A stretch of DNA of 64,000 nt. It comes from DASULK01 sp036278255 (lineage in GTDB: Bacteria; Actinomycetota; Actinomycetes; Mycobacteriales; Micromonosporaceae). Positions 60,889 to 64,000 of the stretch are shown piece after piece. The translations under genes were made by a program, and so were the position numbers. The stretch lies in contig DASULK010000213.1 in NCBI GenBank assembly GCA_036278255.1, forward strand, positions 1 to 64,000, in the 5' to 3' direction. Position 1 is the first letter of the stretch. Every line of letters begins with the position of its first letter. Under the pieces are notes generated by a model. It made no database searches. It saw nothing but the letters and a program-made list of their open reading frames with translations, and had not been told where the DNA came from.

Positions 60889-61554
60889 ATGATGACTGAC
60901 CTGACCCTGTCACCACAGTTCGCTGCGGTGCATAACCGCTACGTCCTGCCCTCCTTCGTCGAGCGCACGTCGTACGGCATCAAGGAGTCCAACCCGTACA
61001 ATAAGCTCTTCGAGGACCGGATCATCTTCCTCGGCGTCCAGATCGATGACGCATCGGCCAACGACGTCATGGCTCAGCTGTTGACGCTGGAGGGCACCGA
61101 CCCGGACCGCGACATCCTCATGTACATCAACTCGCCCGGTGGCTCGTTCACGGCCATGACGGCGATCTACGACACCATGCAGTATGTCCGACCGGACATC
61201 TCGACCGTCTGTCTCGGCCAGGCGGCCAGTGCGGCGGCGGTACTGCTCGGGGCCGGTACGGCGGGCAAACGTATGGCGTTGCCCAACTCGCGCATCATCA
61301 TCCACCAGCCCGCCACGGAGGGCGGCTACGGCCAGGGCTCTGACATCGAGATCCAGGCCCGGGAAATTCTGCGGATGCGCAGCCAGTTGGAGGAGATGCT
61401 TTCCCGGCACTCGAACCGGCCCATCGAGAAGGTCCGCAAAGATATCGATCGAGACAAGATTATGACGGCTGAGGAGGCCCGCGAGTACGGCCTGGTCGAC
61501 ACGATCTTGTCCAGCCGGAAGAAGAGTCTCCTCGCCTCGAGTACGGCGAGCTGA
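60889..61554 (+). CDS. clpP2: ATP-dependent Clp protease proteolytic subunit 2
   Basis: A protein of 221 residues (or 220 from ATG 60892). Triad S114 (GQAASAAAVLL), H139 (IIIHQPA) and D189 (DIDRDK). Together with ClpP1 it forms the two-ring mixed protease that ClpX and ClpC feed. GGAAGG lies just upstream of the double ATG. clpX follows after 212 bp. Confidence 0.96.
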   Translation: MMTDLTLSPQFAAVHNRYVLPSFVERTSYGIKESNPYNKLFEDRIIFLGVQIDDASANDVMAQLLTLEGTDPDRDILMYINSPGGSFTAMTAIYDTMQYVRPDISTVCLGQAASAAAVLLGAGTAGKRMALPNSRIIIHQPATEGGYGQGSDIEIQAREILRMRSQLEEMLSRHSNRPIEKVRKDIDRDKIMTAEEAREYGLVDTILSSRKKSLLASSTAS

Positions 61555-61766
61555 CCTCTCATGTCGTGGCCGGCCCGGTGGCCGAGCCGGGTCGGCTTGT
61601 GACACACCGCAGATCGAGGGTCGGAGAAAGTGTCAGCAGCAGGTAACGTCGAGGCTGCATGCTCACGGGCCCGTCCCAGCGGGTCCGGTGGGCGAACCAA
61701 CGACGAGGTGCGCCGGTCCGCAATCCAGGGCAGGCCCGGCGGCCAATGAGCGCAGGGAGAACGTAG

Positions 61767-63059
61767 GTGGCACGGATCGGCGACGGCGGCGACCTACTCA
61801 AGTGCTCGTTCTGCGGCAAGTCGCAGAAGCAGGTCAAGAAGCTCATCGCAGGCCCCGGTGTCTACATCTGCGATGAGTGCATCGATCTCTGCAACGAGAT
61901 CATCGAGGAGGAGTTGGCGGAATCCGGCGAGGTGAAGTGGGAGGAACTCCCCAAGCCGATGGAGATCTGCCAATTCCTCGACTCCTATGTGGTGGGGCAG
62001 GAGCAGGCGAAAAAGGCCCTCTCGGTCGCGGTCTACAACCACTACAAGCGCATCCAGGCGGAGGCGAATGGGCCGGGCTCCGGCGGCGACGGGGTTGAAC
62101 TCGCCAAATCCAACATCCTGCTCATCGGACCCACCGGCTGCGGCAAGACGCATCTGGCGCAGACCCTGGCCCGCATGCTCAATGTCCCGTTTGCGATCGC
62201 CGATGCAACCGCACTGACCGAGGCGGGGTACGTCGGCGAGGATGTCGAGAACATCCTGCTTAAGCTGATTCAGGCGGCTGACTACGACATCAAACGAGCC
62301 GAGACCGGGATCATTTATATCGACGAGGTCGACAAGATCGCCCGCAAGTCGGAGAATCCATCGATCACTCGGGATGTCTCTGGCGAGGGAGTCCAGCAGG
62401 CGCTCCTGAAGATACTTGAGGGTACGGTCGCCAATGTTCCGCCGCAGGGCGGGCGCAAGCATCCGCACCAGGAGTTCATCCAGATCGACACGACCAACGT
62501 CCTGTTCATCTGTGGCGGTGCCTTCGCTGGTCTTGATCAGATCATCGAGGCCCGTATCGGGCAGGGGGGGACGGGCTTCGGAGCCCGCCTGCGAGCCGTC
62601 TCCGAGCGGTCGACCGACGATCTCTTCGCGCAGGTGATGCCCGAGGACATGCTCAAGTTCGGCCTGATCCCCGAATTCATCGGTCGACTGCCGGTGATCA
62701 CCCATGTGCGCAGCCTTGACCGTGAGGCGCTGGTGGAGATCCTCACCGAACCGCGGAACGCGCTCGTTCGCCAGTACCAGCGGCTTTTCGAACTTGACGG
62801 CGTCGAGTTGGAGTTCGACCAGGCGTCACTAGAGGCGATCGCCGATCAGGCGATGCTGCGGGGGACCGGCGCCCGTGGTCTACGCGCAATCATGGAAGAG
62901 GTGCTGCTCTCCGTGATGTACGAGGTGCCGAGTAACCCCAACGCGGGCCGGGTCCTCATCACTCGTGAGGCGGTGCTCGAGAACGTGAATCCGACAATTG
63001 TGCCGCGAGAGTTCAACGGTCGGCGTGCACGCCGCGATCGCGAAGAGAAGTCTGCCTGA
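61767..63059 (+). CDS. clpX: ATP-dependent Clp protease ATP-binding subunit ClpX
   Basis: A protein of 430 residues. The N-terminal zinc domain has C13, C16, C35 and C38 (CSFC and CDEC). The AAA+ domain has Walker A GPTGCGKTH, Walker B IIYIDEVDKIA, pore loop GYVGEDVE and the RKSENPSITRDVSGEGVQ region. It unfolds substrates for ClpP1P2. GTG start after AGGGAGAACGTAG. Confidence 0.97.
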   Translation: MARIGDGGDLLKCSFCGKSQKQVKKLIAGPGVYICDECIDLCNEIIEEELAESGEVKWEELPKPMEICQFLDSYVVGQEQAKKALSVAVYNHYKRIQAEANGPGSGGDGVELAKSNILLIGPTGCGKTHLAQTLARMLNVPFAIADATALTEAGYVGEDVENILLKLIQAADYDIKRAETGIIYIDEVDKIARKSENPSITRDVSGEGVQQALLKILEGTVANVPPQGGRKHPHQEFIQIDTTNVLFICGGAFAGLDQIIEARIGQGGTGFGARLRAVSERSTDDLFAQVMPEDMLKFGLIPEFIGRLPVITHVRSLDREALVEILTEPRNALVRQYQRLFELDGVELEFDQASLEAIADQAMLRGTGARGLRAIMEEVLLSVMYEVPSNPNAGRVLITREAVLENVNPTIVPREFNGRRARRDREEKSA

Positions 63060-63085
63060 CCTGCTCGTCCGCCGGCGTCACAGGC

Positions 63086-63301
63086 TCATTCCTGCAGAAG
63101 CAGGCTGAGCACGGTGATCCCGGCGATAGCACCAGCGGTTACCAGCAGTGCGGTGGTCATCCGGGAAGGCCCTCGACGGGCCAACCGTTGTACTGAGGCG
63201 CCGAGGGCGAACAGTACGAAGACGCCAATGACGAGCTGCCAGAACGGCAGCAGCATCCCGAGTAGCGCATCTGCGGCGAGGATGGTCGGCGTTCGGGGCA
63301 T
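63086..63301 (-). CDS. Small two-helix membrane protein
   Basis: A protein of 71 residues with two hydrophobic segments (about 8-34, ADALLGMLLPFWQLVIGVFVLFALG, in shortened form LPFWQLVIGVFVLFALG; and 48-68, TTALLVTAGAIAGITVLSLL). A basic loop (QRLARRGPSRM) joins them. Convergent with clpX. Function unknown. Confidence 0.68.
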   Translation of the reverse strand: MPRTPTILAADALLGMLLPFWQLVIGVFVLFALGASVQRLARRGPSRMTTALLVTAGAIAGITVLSLLLQE

Positions 63302-63446
63302 GCGACCAGCCTGACACGTTCTGGGAACCGGCGGGTGTTCGGCCTGCTTGGAGCGGGCGTGACCGGCGCGGGCCAGCTATTGATAGAAGCTGATTTGCGT
63401 TCCTCGCGCGGAGCGCGTAACTTTCTCTTTGCCCGCGGGGAACGGC
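63302..63446. other. Spacer upstream of the rrn promoter region
   Basis: No supported gene or strong structure seen. It is the left flank of the tandem repeat and promoter block that follows. Confidence 0.5.
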
Positions 63447-63485
63447 CAAGATCGGCGGAGACGCCGAGACGGTCCGGAACTCGGG

Positions 63486-63511
63486 GGAATGTCCCAGGCG
63501 CAGGGTGTGTT
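63486..63511 (+). promoter_or_regulatory. SigR/SigH-type promoter candidate, copy 1
   Basis: GGAAT at 63486-63490, 18 bases, GTT at 63509-63511. This equals the Streptomyces SigR consensus GGAAT-N18-GTT. It is repeated with the same spacing in copy 2. Confidence 0.6.
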
Positions 63512-63577
63512 ACACCTAGTGCCTGCGGGGCGAGGCCAATGATCGGCGGAGACGTCGAGATGAGGTCTGGGCCTCAG

Positions 63578-63603
63578 GGAATGTCCTGGGCTCGGAGGGT
63601 GTT
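63578..63603 (+). promoter_or_regulatory. SigR/SigH-type promoter candidate, copy 2
   Basis: GGAAT at 63578-63582, 18 bases, GTT at 63601-63603: the same elements and spacing as copy 1, 92 bp further on. Confidence 0.6.
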
Positions 63604-63658
63604 ACACCTTACGAGACCGGGATTCGGGCGGTGCGACCCCCGGCCAGTAGGGCCGGAT

Positions 63659-63687
63659 TTGGAGTTGCGAAGCCGACCGGCTAGAGT
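63659..63687 (+). promoter_or_regulatory. rrn promoter A (sigma70-type)
   Basis: TTGGAG at 63659-63664, 17-bp spacer, TAGAGT at 63682-63687. The spacer half GCGAAGCCGACCGG is shared with promoter B. It points toward the rRNA genes beyond the window. Confidence 0.7.
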
Positions 63688-63837
63688 AGTAAGCGCCGGC
63701 AGGGAGCCGGGCGGATCCGCTGCGAGCAGCGGTCGGCCGGTCTGCTGGATTCCCAACTACTGATGACCACCGCGGAGCGGTGTGCGTCGGTGCGGGAAAC
63801 CCACTCGGGCGATGCGGAAGAAGTCCAAGACACGGAC

Positions 63838-63866
63838 TTGACGCCGCGAAGTCGACCGGGTAAACT
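63838..63866 (+). promoter_or_regulatory. rrn promoter B (sigma70-type)
   Basis: TTGACG at 63838-63843, 17-bp spacer, TAAACT at 63861-63866: close to consensus and the best sigma70-like promoter in the window. The spacer GCGAAGTCGACCGG matches promoter A. Confidence 0.82.
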
Positions 63867-63920
63867 AGAGAAGTTGCCCCGGACTCGGGCCCCTTGGTTG
63901 GGGTTTGTGTTTGGTGTGTG

Positions 63921-63950
63921 TTTGTTCTTTGAGAACTCAACAGGGTGCTT
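63921..63950 (+). promoter_or_regulatory. rrn leader antitermination region
   Basis: GTTCTTTGAGAACTCAACAG is the typical actinobacterial rrn leader block (boxA/boxB-type, with hairpin GTTCT/AGAAC at 63924-63936). It shows that a 16S gene follows downstream. The 16S gene itself is outside the window. Confidence 0.8.
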
Positions 63951-64000
63951 GTAAGCCAGTGCCAATTTTTTGGTTCCCGGACTGGCCGGTTTTTCTGGCT

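Larger units (their letters stand above)
63447..63608 (+). repeat. Imperfect 91-92-bp tandem repeat upstream of rrn
   Basis: Two copies, about 63447-63516 and 63537-63608, share CCAA(T)GATCGGCGGAGACG, then GGGAATGTCC, and end with GGTGTTACACCT-like sequence. Each carries a GGAAT-N18-GTT promoter-like core, listed separately. The middle parts differ more than the two conserved ends. Confidence 0.85.

Noticed and set aside
63867..64000. Possible start of a 16S rRNA gene at the right edge
   Set aside because: Only promoter and leader sequence is present; no 16S 5' end sequence is seen before position 64000.
1..64000. CRISPR array or prophage region
   Set aside because: No regularly spaced short repeats, no phage structural or integrase genes were seen; the only mobile DNA is the IS607-type remnant and the REP-like repeats.

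Overview
The window is high-GC actinobacterial chromosome, most likely from the family Micromonosporaceae. The clues are abundant GTG/TTG starts, an XRE/DUF5753 regulator beside a DUF6232 membrane protein, CtaJ/DUF5130, a mycothiol-type DsbA nitroreductase, CsoR/CopZ/CopA, two ClpP genes upstream of ClpX, and an actinobacterial rrn leader. It is mostly core chromosome. Accessory or decaying DNA is confined to about 12.6-14.2 kb and 46.0-47.6 kb.

Layout. 0-5.3 kb: the 3' end of an M4 metalloprotease, then small membrane and hypothetical genes and an XRE regulator. 5.6-12.6 kb: a pair of M16 peptidases, aspartate-semialdehyde dehydrogenase (asd), a CBS protein, an SCP2 protein and a glycogen-debranching-type glycosidase. 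12.6-14.2 kb: three consecutive genes on the minus strand (GlxA-type regulator, isochorismatase, dienelactone hydrolase) that have each lost a central segment carrying the nucleophile; they end beside tRNA-Arg. 14.3-20.2 kb: a DUF1444 protein, an esterase, an SSB with two DnaA-box-like sites upstream, a P-loop kinase-like protein, and M48 and M20 peptidases. 20.4-25.5 kb: SURF1, a cobyrinate synthase whose glutaminase Cys is Gly, and a class A PBP, flanked by two palindromic TTGATCGACGGGG-type repeats. 25.7-29.7 kb: trehalose genes, with otsA overlapping a trehalose-phosphatase/GH15 fusion. 30.0-45.7 kb: ettA, thioesterase, globin, MFS, MscS, HNH, amidase, ctaJ/DUF5130, pepN, DsbA, DUF1015 and rpiB. 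46.0-47.6 kb: an IS607-type remnant with a broken TnpA and an intact RuvC TnpB. 48.2-51.2 kb: a copper module (copA, copZ, csoR) with palindromic operators. 51.2-58.1 kb: small genes, an epimerase, and a glycosyltransferase/glycosidase group. 58.1-63.1 kb: tRNA-Gly, tRNA-Pro, tig, clpP1, clpP2 and clpX. 63.4-64.0 kb: the promoter/leader region of an rrn operon whose 16S gene lies beyond the window.

Functional themes. Protein quality control (tig-clpP1-clpP2-clpX, with a ClgR-type site before clpP1) sits directly upstream of rRNA transcription signals. Those signals are two homologous sigma70-type promoters, preceded by two tandem sites that both read GGAAT-N18-GTT, the SigR/SigH redox sigma factor pattern. 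Carbon-reserve metabolism recurs (debranching enzyme, OtsA/OtsB-GH15, a second alpha-toroid glycosidase). Function names come from motif and family recognition by reading alone; no database search was run.
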